A DNA stretch of 64,000 nucleotides from JBBIPA01 sp963775935 (lineage in GTDB: Bacteria > Chloroflexota > Dehalococcoidia > GIF9 > UBA5629): NCBI GenBank assembly GCA_963775935.1, contig CAVZKR010000006.1, forward strand, positions 124,001-188,000, written 5' to 3'. This document shows positions 51,102 through 58,876 of this stretch, in pieces. Within the stretch, counting starts at the first letter, position 1; each line of letters begins with the position of its first letter. The translations under genes and the position numbers were made by a program. Below the pieces are notes generated by a model. The model was not told where the DNA came from and made no database searches. It saw only the letters and a list, made by a program, of their open reading frames with translations.

Positions 51102-51950
51102 ATGCGTATTACCATTAATAACATCAAGGAAATGAAACTGAAAAAAGAGAGAATAGTCATGCTAACCGCCTATGACTATTCTACGGCCAAATTGGTGGAT
51201 GAGGCTGGCGTGCCCCTTATTCTCGTCGGTGATAGCCTCGGTATGGTCATTTTAGGATATGACTCTACAATTCCAGTCACTATGGAGGATATGCTGCATC
51301 ATACAAAAGCTGTAACCAGAGGTGTCAAGCAAGCTCTGGTAATAGGCGATATGCCATTCATGACCTACCATACCAACAGTTCAGATGCTCTGCGCAATGC
51401 TGCCCGCTTTATTCAAGAAGCAGGGGCACAGGCTATTAAACTTGAGGGTGGCGAGGTCATTGCTGAAACAGTAAAGCGAATCGTCGACTGCGGAATTCCT
51501 GTCATGGGACACCTTGGACTGACACCTCAATTTATACATCAGTTAGGTGGATATAAATTGCAGGGTAAAACACCTGAGGCTGCAAAGCGTTTACTCGACG
51601 ATGCTTGTGCGCTAGAGCAAGCAGGAGCCTTTGCGATCGTGCTCGAACTTGTCCCCGCTCAACTTTCAAAGTTGATTACTCAAAATATCAATGTGCCCAC
51701 TATCGGTATCGGCGCTGGACCTGATTGCGATGGACAAGTACAGGTGGTGAGCGATGTTCTGGGACTCTTCACTGATTTTGTACCAAAACATGCCAAGCAA
51801 TATGCTAAATTAGCCGACAACATCAAGGCTGCCATCGCCAATTACGCAGCTGAAGTTAAGGCTGGTAGTTTTCCCACGCCATCTCATAGCTCCTCCATTG
51901 ATGAAAGCCTCCTCAAAGACCTGGAGCGCTGCTGCAAGCCACATAGCTAA
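51102..51950 (+). CDS. panB: 3-methyl-2-oxobutanoate hydroxymethyltransferase
   Basis: A 282-residue TIM-barrel enzyme that transfers a hydroxymethyl group from methylene-tetrahydrofolate to ketoisovalerate, forming ketopantoate. Metal and catalytic residues are in VGDSLGMVILG, GDMPFMTY, KLEGGEV and LELVPAQL. GIGAGPDCDGQVQV near residue 205 is the conserved family block. It starts 15 bp after panD and ends 2 bp before panC. Confidence 0.96.
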   Translation: MRITINNIKEMKLKKERIVMLTAYDYSTAKLVDEAGVPLILVGDSLGMVILGYDSTIPVTMEDMLHHTKAVTRGVKQALVIGDMPFMTYHTNSSDALRNAARFIQEAGAQAIKLEGGEVIAETVKRIVDCGIPVMGHLGLTPQFIHQLGGYKLQGKTPEAAKRLLDDACALEQAGAFAIVLELVPAQLSKLITQNINVPTIGIGAGPDCDGQVQVVSDVLGLFTDFVPKHAKQYAKLADNIKAAIANYAAEVKAGSFPTPSHSSSIDESLLKDLERCCKPHS

Positions 51951-51952
51951 CC

Positions 51953-52786
51953 ATGGAACTAGCCAAGACTATTGTTAGAATGAAGGTACTGAGACACAGT
52001 ATTACTGGTTCGATAGGCTTTGTTCCGACTATGGGTTTTCTCCACAAAGGACACTTATCCCTGGTTAAAAAAGCAAAAGCCGAGAATTCGACAGTAGTAG
52101 TAAGTATCTTCGTTAATCCAACACAATTTGGTCCCACCGAAGATTTCAAAACATACCCCCGAAATCTGGAACGTGATTTATCTCTACTAGAAAAAGCACA
52201 CACGGATATCGTTTTTATACCATCGAATGAGGAAATGTATCCACCAGAGTTCAATAGCTGGATAGAGGTTCAAAAACTTACCGACAAGCTTGAAGGTAAA
52301 TCCCGTCCGGGTCATTTTAAAGGCGTAACCACCGTTGTCGCTAAGCTATTCAACATCATTGAACCAACCAGAGCTTACTTTGGACAAAAAGACGCCCAAC
52401 AGGCGCTTGTAATCCAGAAAATGGTTGTTGACCTCAATATGAACTTAGAAATTGTCGTTTGTCCTACTGTGAGAGAGAAGGATGGACTTGCGATGAGCAG
52501 CCGCAACACGTATCTGAATCCACAAGAGCGCGAGGCTGCCGCCGTTCTGTTTAAAGCATTAACCAGAGCACAACAAATGCGAGAAAAAGGTGAGAGCAAA
52601 GCCGAACGTCTGTGTCAGGAGATTGTCGCTTTTATTAAAGAGGAACCACTGGCAACAATTGAGTATATTAGCATAGCTGATACTCAAACTCTCGAAGAGC
52701 TGACTGAAATAAGCAAACCTGCCCTGGTATCCATGGCAATTCGAATCGGTCAGACAAGGCTCATTGATAACATCGTCCTGAAATAA
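51953..52786 (+). CDS. panC: pantoate--beta-alanine ligase
   Basis: A 277-residue ATP-dependent synthetase that joins pantoate and beta-alanine. The HxGH nucleotide motif is FLHKGHLSL (about 28-36), FVNPTQFGP follows, and the KMSKS-like MSSRN lies near residue 182. GQKDAQQALVIQKM is the dimer/pantoate region. It is the last gene of the pan operon. Leftover MFS sequence on the opposite strand follows directly. Confidence 0.96.
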   Translation: MELAKTIVRMKVLRHSITGSIGFVPTMGFLHKGHLSLVKKAKAENSTVVVSIFVNPTQFGPTEDFKTYPRNLERDLSLLEKAHTDIVFIPSNEEMYPPEFNSWIEVQKLTDKLEGKSRPGHFKGVTTVVAKLFNIIEPTRAYFGQKDAQQALVIQKMVVDLNMNLEIVVCPTVREKDGLAMSSRNTYLNPQEREAAAVLFKALTRAQQMREKGESKAERLCQEIVAFIKEEPLATIEYISIADTQTLEELTEISKPALVSMAIRIGQTRLIDNIVLK

Positions 52787-52790
52787 GAAA

Positions 52791-52952
52791 CTACCTTCGC
52801 ATCAGCGTTATCAATCCAATCATAGCTAAGAACGACAGCCCGGCGCCAAAATAGAACGTACAAGCAGGGCTAATAGCTTGCCAAAACCAACCCGCTATAA
52901 GATTGGCTGGTGAAACTGTCATGCCTATGCTGACTAAGCCATGAGAAAATCT
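52791..52952 (-). pseudogene. 3' remnant of an MFS transporter
   Basis: On the minus strand, ILSRFSHGLVSIGM, SPANLIAGWFWQ and FYFGAGLSFLAMIGLITLMRR end in TAG at 52791. This resembles the last one or two spans of a major facilitator. The 5' side runs into the promoter area of the next gene and no further homology is visible. It is a short relic between panC and the NADH-oxidising gene set. Confidence 0.5.
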
Positions 52953-52980
52953 TGACAGGATTCTTGGCCCAGTGTTAAAC
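52952..52980 (+). promoter_or_regulatory. promoter candidate for the first NADH-dehydrogenase-like set
   Basis: TTGACA at 52952-52957 is followed after 17 bp by TTAAAC, a weak -10. It lies 39 bp before the start codon at 53019. Confidence 0.4.
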
Positions 52981-53018
52981 TCACGTGGTTAAACCGTAAA
53001 ACACAATTGGAGATGAAG

Positions 53019-53735
53019 ATGGCAAAGCGCAAATCCAGGTTTGTGGGAATGAGAATGAACGAGGCCCAGGACAAGGTTCTCGCCAAATTACAGCAAGGTT
53101 CTCAATTAAGCAAGAGTGAAATCCTGCTTAGAGGTTTGGAACTTCTCGATGAGTATTATTCCCTCGGTCTTGACCATCCTCCTCTAAATCACGAACTGAA
53201 AAGCTTGGAGGCTGAGGCAATCCACCATGCTCAGGCTTTACGGCAAATCCGGAAAAAAGAGGAGGCGATACGGCAAACAATCAGCCAATTGGGCAGTGTT
53301 GATAAAATTGTAGATAAATATCAAGGCAAGAAAAATGCGCTTATCCAGGTACTCCTTGATATCCAGGCAGAAAATCACTGGCTCCCGAAACCTGCTCTTA
53401 TGTGGGTTGCCGAAAGACTGGGTGTGCCATGGTCACAGATTTACCATATTGCCACCTTTTACAAAGCCTTTAACCTCGTCCCTCAAGGTCGCCATACCAT
53501 CCAGGTATGTTTAGGAACCGCTTGTCAAGTGCGCGGTGGCCCTAGGCTTCTCGATAAGGTGATAGATGTTCTAAAAATTCAGCCTGGTGAGACTGACAAA
53601 GACCAGAGATTCAGCCTAACTACAGTAAACTGCCTGGGTTGCTGCGCTCTCGGGCCAGTGATGGTAATAAATGGTGTTTATTATAGTAATCCTACTCTGG
53701 ATGAAATTAAACAACTTGTATCCAGTTCTCAGTAG
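53019..53735 (+). CDS. HoxE/NuoE-like [2Fe-2S] subunit with N-terminal RHH-like domain
   Basis: A 238-residue protein of two parts. Residues 1-45 (RFVGMRMNEAQDKVL, SKSEILLRGLELLDEYY) look like a ribbon-helix-helix DNA-binding unit, followed by a coiled region to about 85. From about 95 it is a NuoE/HoxE/HydC subunit, with CLGTACQVRGG and NCLGCCALGP as the [2Fe-2S] ligands in a thioredoxin-like fold. NuoE-type subunits usually have about 150-170 residues, so the N-terminal extension is unusual. ATG 53019 has TTGGAG 6 nt upstream. It heads a HoxE-HoxF-HoxU-like set without a hydrogenase gene. Confidence 0.85.
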   Translation: MAKRKSRFVGMRMNEAQDKVLAKLQQGSQLSKSEILLRGLELLDEYYSLGLDHPPLNHELKSLEAEAIHHAQALRQIRKKEEAIRQTISQLGSVDKIVDKYQGKKNALIQVLLDIQAENHWLPKPALMWVAERLGVPWSQIYHIATFYKAFNLVPQGRHTIQVCLGTACQVRGGPRLLDKVIDVLKIQPGETDKDQRFSLTTVNCLGCCALGPVMVINGVYYSNPTLDEIKQLVSSSQ

Positions 53736-53752
53736 ACAGAAGGAGAAGAAAT

Positions 53753-55669
53753 ATGGCAAAGTTAAATTCTCCCCTTGATTTAGAAAAGCTGAGACAGAAG
53801 ATACTATCCCGCCGTGACGCCAATCGTCCCTGCGTTACAATTTGCGCTGGTACAGGTTGCCAGGTTAATGGCTCTGACAAAATTATCGATACCTTAACCC
53901 AAGAAATAGAGCACCAAGGACTTAAGGGTACTATTGATATTCGGCATACTGGATGCCATGGTTTTTGCGAACGTGGGCCTATCGTGGTTATTTTCCCTCA
54001 GCAAATTTGCTACTTAAGAGTACAGGCAAAGGATATTGCTGAAATTGTTTCCAACACTTTGCTTCATAATAAGTTAGTCGACCACCTGCTCTATAAGGAT
54101 ATAGAGACCAGTCGTCACATAGCTTTAGAGCATGAAATACCCTTCTATAAGCATCAGACCCGCATTATCTTAGGTAACAATCGGCTTATGGATCCCGAGA
54201 AGATAGATGATTATATTGCCTTAGGAGGTTATTCTGCTCTGACTAAAGCATTATTCGATCTAGGTCGTGATAAAGTGCTGCAGATGATAAAAGATTCTAA
54301 CCTGAGAGGTAGAGGTGGTGGCGGTTTTCCTACTGGCGTGAAATGGGAAACAACTCGTAATGCACCTGGAGAACCTAAATACGTCGTCGTTAATGCGGAC
54401 GAGGGGGACCCTGGTGCTTATGCTAATCGCAGTTTGCTTGAAGGCAACCCTCATAGCGTGCTGGAAGGACTGACAATTGGTGCCTATGCTATCGGTTCCA
54501 GCGAAGGTTATGTGTACGTCCGCCAGGAATATCCACTCGCCGTACAGAAAATTGCCACGGCTATTGAGCGAGCCAATGAATATGGCTTGCTCGGGGATAA
54601 TATTTTGGGTTCAGGCTTCAGTTTCAATGTTTATATTCACCGAGGCGCTGGTGCTTTTGTATCTGGAGAATCAAGTGCACTCATGACAGCCATAGAAGGT
54701 AAGGTGGGAGAACCCAAACCAAAGTATATACATACTGCCGTGAGTGGTATAGAAGGTAAACCGAGTACACTCAATAATGTGGAGACGTGGGCGAATGTCC
54801 CCCTCATCATCAATAACGGCGTCGATTGGTTTAAGAGTATTGGCACAGCCGGTAGCAAAGGAACAAAGATTTTTTCACTTGTAGGTAAAGTCAACAATAC
54901 TGGGCTAGTTGAAGTGCCGATGGGCATTACCTTGCGAGAAATCATCTTCAACATAGGTGGCGGTATTCTCAATGGCAAAAAGTTTAAGGCGGTTCAAACA
55001 GGTGGTCCTTCGGGTGGTTGTATTCCTGAAAGTCTGCTGGATATGGTGGTAGATTTTGATGAGCTTAGTAAGGTTGGCTCGATGATGGGGTCAGGCGGCA
55101 TGATTGTTATGGACGAAGATACCTGCATGGTTGATATCGCCAGATTTTTCATCAACTTCCTCACACAGGAATCTTGTGGGAAGTGCGTGCCCTGCCGTGA
55201 AGGATTAAGGCAAATGCTCAACATTTTTAATCGTATTTGTGCGGGCAAAGGAATTGAGGGCGATATTGAACTCCTAGAAGAGATCTCACAGGTGATGGCA
55301 GATGCTTCCCTATGTGCTCTGGGGACAAGCGCACCCAACCCTGTTTTAAGCACTATTAAGTATTTCCGAGACGAATACGAGGCACACATCAAAAATAAAC
55401 GCTGCCCCGCTAAAGTCTGTCGCGAGCTTATCACATACTATATTCTTCCTGAAAAATGTCAGGCGTGTCTTATCTGTGCTCGCGAATGCCCAGTACAAGC
55501 GATCAAGGGAAGCAAAGGTATTGTCCATGTCATTGATCAGGATAAATGTACCAAATGTGGCACGTGTTTTGAGGTTTGTCCATCCCGCTTTAATGCTGTG
55601 ACCAAGCTCTCAGGTGAACCAGTGCCGCAGGCTACTAATGGTGAGCCCAAAGTAATACATAGAAGGTAA
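53753..55669 (+). CDS. NuoF/HoxF-like NADH-oxidising flavoprotein subunit, copy 1
   Basis: A 638-residue subunit. The N-terminal thioredoxin-like [2Fe-2S] domain has CAGTGCQVNG and GCHGFCERGP. The FMN/NADH-binding core includes GRGGGGFPTGVKWE and NADEGDPGAYANRS, followed by the SLBB domain. The [4Fe-4S] site is SCGKCVPCREG. A C-terminal pair of ferredoxin clusters (CQACLICARECP, CTKCGTCFEVCP) is typical of HydB/HndC-type subunits of bifurcating enzymes rather than of respiratory complex I. It starts 17 bp after the NuoE-like gene. Confidence 0.93.
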   Translation: MAKLNSPLDLEKLRQKILSRRDANRPCVTICAGTGCQVNGSDKIIDTLTQEIEHQGLKGTIDIRHTGCHGFCERGPIVVIFPQQICYLRVQAKDIAEIVSNTLLHNKLVDHLLYKDIETSRHIALEHEIPFYKHQTRIILGNNRLMDPEKIDDYIALGGYSALTKALFDLGRDKVLQMIKDSNLRGRGGGGFPTGVKWETTRNAPGEPKYVVVNADEGDPGAYANRSLLEGNPHSVLEGLTIGAYAIGSSEGYVYVRQEYPLAVQKIATAIERANEYGLLGDNILGSGFSFNVYIHRGAGAFVSGESSALMTAIEGKVGEPKPKYIHTAVSGIEGKPSTLNNVETWANVPLIINNGVDWFKSIGTAGSKGTKIFSLVGKVNNTGLVEVPMGITLREIIFNIGGGILNGKKFKAVQTGGPSGGCIPESLLDMVVDFDELSKVGSMMGSGGMIVMDEDTCMVDIARFFINFLTQESCGKCVPCREGLRQMLNIFNRICAGKGIEGDIELLEEISQVMADASLCALGTSAPNPVLSTIKYFRDEYEAHIKNKRCPAKVCRELITYYILPEKCQACLICARECPVQAIKGSKGIVHVIDQDKCTKCGTCFEVCPSRFNAVTKLSGEPVPQATNGEPKVIHRR

Positions 55670-55676
55670 TACAAAG

Positions 55677-56273
55677 ATGAAAAGTGTAAAATTGAAGATT
55701 GATGGTAACACTGTCGAGATTGAGGAGGGAACTACCATTCTTCAAGCAGCACGGCTTGCAGGAATTGATATACCAACCTTTTGTTATCATGAGAAACTAG
55801 AGCCTTATGGTGCATGTAGGCTGTGTATTGTGGAGATAACTAAAAACAAGCGACAACGGCTGGTTGCATCCTGCGTCTATTCTGCCGAAGAAGGTTTGGT
55901 AGTAAACACGAAGTCGGAGCGAGTAAATAAAATCCGCAAAATGATTTTGGAGTTGCTCCTACCCCTTTCACCTACCGGCCCACTGGAATCATTAGCCCGC
56001 AAGTACGGAGTAGAAAAATCGCGTTTCTCAGCAAAACCCACAGCTTGCATTCTCTGCGGTTTATGTGTCCGTTACTGTGCGGAAATCAAGAAGGCTAACG
56101 CCATCGGTTTCATCGGCAGAGGTACAGATAGAGAGGTTGCATTCCTGCCAGAGGTAGCCCCAAGCGTTTGTGGAAGCTGCCGAGAATGTTTCCCACTTTG
56201 TCCCAGTGGTAAGCTCGCCTCAGAAAGTGACGGTGTCTGGTTTCCACCACCAATATGGCAAGGTAAACGTTAA
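55677..56273 (+). CDS. HoxU-like Fe-S subunit (2Fe-2S plus 4Fe-4S)
   Basis: A 198-residue protein with an N-terminal plant-type [2Fe-2S] domain (FCYHEKLEPYGACRLCIVEI, C at about 37, 48, 51 and 66) and a C-terminal part with CILCGLCVRYCAE and CGSCRECFPLCP. This is the layout of HoxU and the N terminus of NuoG or HydA. It follows NuoF copy 1 by 7 bp and ends the set. No hydrogenase large subunit or other catalytic subunit is adjacent, so the terminal electron acceptor is unknown. It could feed NADH electrons into ferredoxin or the formate dehydrogenase below. Confidence 0.85.
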   Translation: MKSVKLKIDGNTVEIEEGTTILQAARLAGIDIPTFCYHEKLEPYGACRLCIVEITKNKRQRLVASCVYSAEEGLVVNTKSERVNKIRKMILELLLPLSPTGPLESLARKYGVEKSRFSAKPTACILCGLCVRYCAEIKKANAIGFIGRGTDREVAFLPEVAPSVCGSCRECFPLCPSGKLASESDGVWFPPPIWQGKR

Positions 56274-56374
56274 CCTCATCAGTAAGCGGTGAAAGAAGCT
56301 CCAGACTCTATATCGGCAAGATATTTTAGCTGTCTACTGTTGGTGAATTCATTAGTGTCAACAATACAGTCATA

Positions 56375-56403
56375 TTGACCACGAATGTAGTTTCTGGTAA
56401 ACT
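56375..56403 (+). promoter_or_regulatory. promoter of the formate dehydrogenase set
   Basis: TTGACC (56375-56380) and TAAACT (56398-56403) with a 17-bp spacer lie just before the NuoE-like gene that heads the formate dehydrogenase genes. The gene set upstream ends at 56273, so this is probably a separate transcription unit. Confidence 0.6.
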
Positions 56404-56437
56404 TTCTGCTTGGTTATTTTAAGCTGGGGGGACAAGC

Positions 56438-56893
56438 TTGACTTCCGAATTAGCTGCCATATTGTCTGAGTATCAGGGAGAGAGAGGTGCTCTTATACCC
56501 ATTCTACAAAAAGTTCAGGAGAAATACGGCTATCTTCCTGAGCAGACAATTTCAGAGGTGGCTAAATTCACCAGAATGTCGGAAAGCGAAGTCTTTGGAG
56601 TTGCCTCCTTTTATGCCCAATTCTACTTCACAAGGCGAGGGAAACATTTTATTAAAATTTGTTTGGGAACTGCATGCCATGTTCGTGGTGGTCAACAGAT
56701 TTTTGATGAAATGGCAAGAGAATTGCATGTTGAGTCTGGGTGCACCACTGAAGATTACAAGTTCAGTCTTGATAGAGTAGCCTGCTTCGGTTCTTGTGCT
56801 CTAGCCCCGGTTATGGTGGTTGACAAGAATGTATATGGCAGAATGACTGTAGCCAAAGCCAAAAATATTTTATCTGAATACCGTAAAGAATAA
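56438..56893 (+). CDS. NuoE-like [2Fe-2S] subunit of the formate dehydrogenase set
   Basis: A 151-residue NuoE/HydC-type thioredoxin-fold [2Fe-2S] protein of usual length. Ligand motifs are CLGTACHVRGG and ACFGSCALAPV. It starts at TTG 56438 with GGGGGGA upstream. Unlike its paralogue at 53019 it has no N-terminal extension. It passes electrons between the NADH flavoprotein encoded next (4 bp downstream) and the Fe-S chain of the formate dehydrogenase. Confidence 0.93.
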   Translation: MTSELAAILSEYQGERGALIPILQKVQEKYGYLPEQTISEVAKFTRMSESEVFGVASFYAQFYFTRRGKHFIKICLGTACHVRGGQQIFDEMARELHVESGCTTEDYKFSLDRVACFGSCALAPVMVVDKNVYGRMTVAKAKNILSEYRKE

Positions 56894-56897
56894 AGAA

Positions 56898-58808
56898 ATG
56901 ACATTCGACGAAATTCGTCAAAAAGCCATTTCCGAGTGGGAGTCGCTGCAAAACAGCGACAAACCACGTATTCTTATTGGTGCCGGTACTTGTGGAAGAG
57001 CGGCTGGCGCTATTGGCATTTTAGAGGCCATAAAAAAAGAGCTGGCACAACAAAACACTGAGGCTATACTCATTCAAGTAGGTTGCATTGGCCCTTGTTT
57101 CGCCGAACCTATGATCGGAATCATTAAGCCACAACATTCGCAAATCATCTATGCTAATTTAACCCCCGAATTGGCTGCCCAACTTATTAAGGATTATATA
57201 GTTAACAACAATCCACGTTCTGACCTTGCTTTGGGATATATTGGAGAGAACGGCGTTGACGGTATCCCCAACCTTTTTGATTTACCTACATTTAAACCAC
57301 AGGTCCGTCTTATCCTACGCAACTGCGGTATTATTGACCCTGAAAATATCAATCATTATATTGCTAACGGGGGTTACAGTGGGCTAGCGAGAGCTCTAAG
57401 TACGAAACCCGAGGCAATAATTGAGGAAATTAAAAAATCTGGCTTACGTGGTAGAGGAGGCGCTGGTTTCCCAACTGGACAAAAATGGGACTTCTGCCGA
57501 AAAGCACCAGGAAAAGATAAATATATTATCTGTAATGCCGATGAGGGTGATCCGGGCGCTTTTATGAACAGGTCATTATTAGAGGGCGACCCACACTCAC
57601 TCCTAGAAGGCATGGTTATTGGAGCCTATACCATAGGAGCAAATCATGGTTATATCTACTGCCGTGCCGAGTATCCTTTAGCCCTGGAAAGATTAAGATT
57701 AGCACTCCATCAGATGGAAGATTATGGGCTTATTGGAAACAATATCCTCGGTTCGGGATTTAACTTTCATATAAAGATTAAAGAAGGAGCCGGAGCTTTC
57801 GTCTGTGGTGAAGAGACAGCCTTAATGGCTTCTATTGAAGGCAAACGTGGTATGCCACGCTCACGTCCTCCATTTCCAGCAATTTCTGGCTTATGGGGTA
57901 AACCAACAAATATTAATAATGTGGAAACTTGGGCAAATACAGCACTGATTCTACAAAAAGGTAGCGAGTGGTATGCGCAGTACGGCTCGGAAAAAAGCAA
58001 AGGAACTAAGACATTTGCCCTGGTAGGTAAAGTGGAACGCACGGGACTCATCGAAGTACCGTTAGGTATTACCTTGCGAGAGATCATTTATGATATTGGA
58101 GGTGGCATAACACGTAATAGGGACTTCAAAGCAGTACAAACGGGGGGGCCTTCAGGAGGATGCTTACCGGCGTCAATGCTTGACGCACCGGTTGACTATG
58201 AATCTTTAACTGCTGCTGGCTCAATTATGGGCTCTGGTGGCATGATTGTTGCGGATGAAGATACCTGCATGGTTGACCTTACACGGTATTTCCTCAACTT
58301 TACTCAGGCTGAGTCTTGCGGCAAATGTACTCCTTGTAGAGTGGGTACACGCCAGATGCTTGGCATCTTAGAACGAATTACCCACGGTAAAGGTGAATCT
58401 AGTGACATAGAACAGCTTGAGAGACTTGCTAATATAGTTAAACAAGGATCACTTTGTGGTTTGGGGCAAACTGCTCCTAATCCCGTATTAACCACACTTC
58501 GCTACTTCCGTAACGAATATGAGGCACATATTAAAGAGAAACGCTGTCCAGCGCTCACATGTAAAAGTCTGATTACATTCTATGTCGTTCCAGAAAAATG
58601 CCAAGGTTGCATGATTTGTATGCGCAACTGCCCAACTGAAGCAATATCTGGCGGTAAAAGATTGATACACGTGATTAACCAGGATAAGTGTATTAAGTGT
58701 GGCACTTGCCTCGACGTCTGTCCTCCTAAATTCTCAGCCATAGCAAAAGTTTCAGGTGAACAGATGAACGTTCCCTCGCAGCCTGTGCCAATAGGAACAT
58801 CAGACTAA
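56898..58808 (+). CDS. NuoF-like NADH-oxidising flavoprotein subunit, copy 2
   Basis: A 636-residue paralogue of 53753-55669. Core motifs are GRGGAGFPTGQKWD, NADEGDPGAFMNRS, SCGKCTPCRVG and two C-terminal clusters (CQGCMICMRNCP, CIKCGTCLDVCP). Its N-terminal thioredoxin-like domain has GAGTCGRAAGA and GCIGPCFAEP, so the first CxxxxC pair is reduced to one Cys, a known variant. It links NAD(H) to the formate dehydrogenase encoded 68 bp downstream and is probably the beta subunit of that complex. Confidence 0.93.
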   Translation: MTFDEIRQKAISEWESLQNSDKPRILIGAGTCGRAAGAIGILEAIKKELAQQNTEAILIQVGCIGPCFAEPMIGIIKPQHSQIIYANLTPELAAQLIKDYIVNNNPRSDLALGYIGENGVDGIPNLFDLPTFKPQVRLILRNCGIIDPENINHYIANGGYSGLARALSTKPEAIIEEIKKSGLRGRGGAGFPTGQKWDFCRKAPGKDKYIICNADEGDPGAFMNRSLLEGDPHSLLEGMVIGAYTIGANHGYIYCRAEYPLALERLRLALHQMEDYGLIGNNILGSGFNFHIKIKEGAGAFVCGEETALMASIEGKRGMPRSRPPFPAISGLWGKPTNINNVETWANTALILQKGSEWYAQYGSEKSKGTKTFALVGKVERTGLIEVPLGITLREIIYDIGGGITRNRDFKAVQTGGPSGGCLPASMLDAPVDYESLTAAGSIMGSGGMIVADEDTCMVDLTRYFLNFTQAESCGKCTPCRVGTRQMLGILERITHGKGESSDIEQLERLANIVKQGSLCGLGQTAPNPVLTTLRYFRNEYEAHIKEKRCPALTCKSLITFYVVPEKCQGCMICMRNCPTEAISGGKRLIHVINQDKCIKCGTCLDVCPPKFSAIAKVSGEQMNVPSQPVPIGTSD

Positions 58809-58876
58809 GATGGAGGTTTCTTCTATTTATATATGCTCAAAAAGCAATGCAAAAACGATTGAGACGGAATTAAAGT

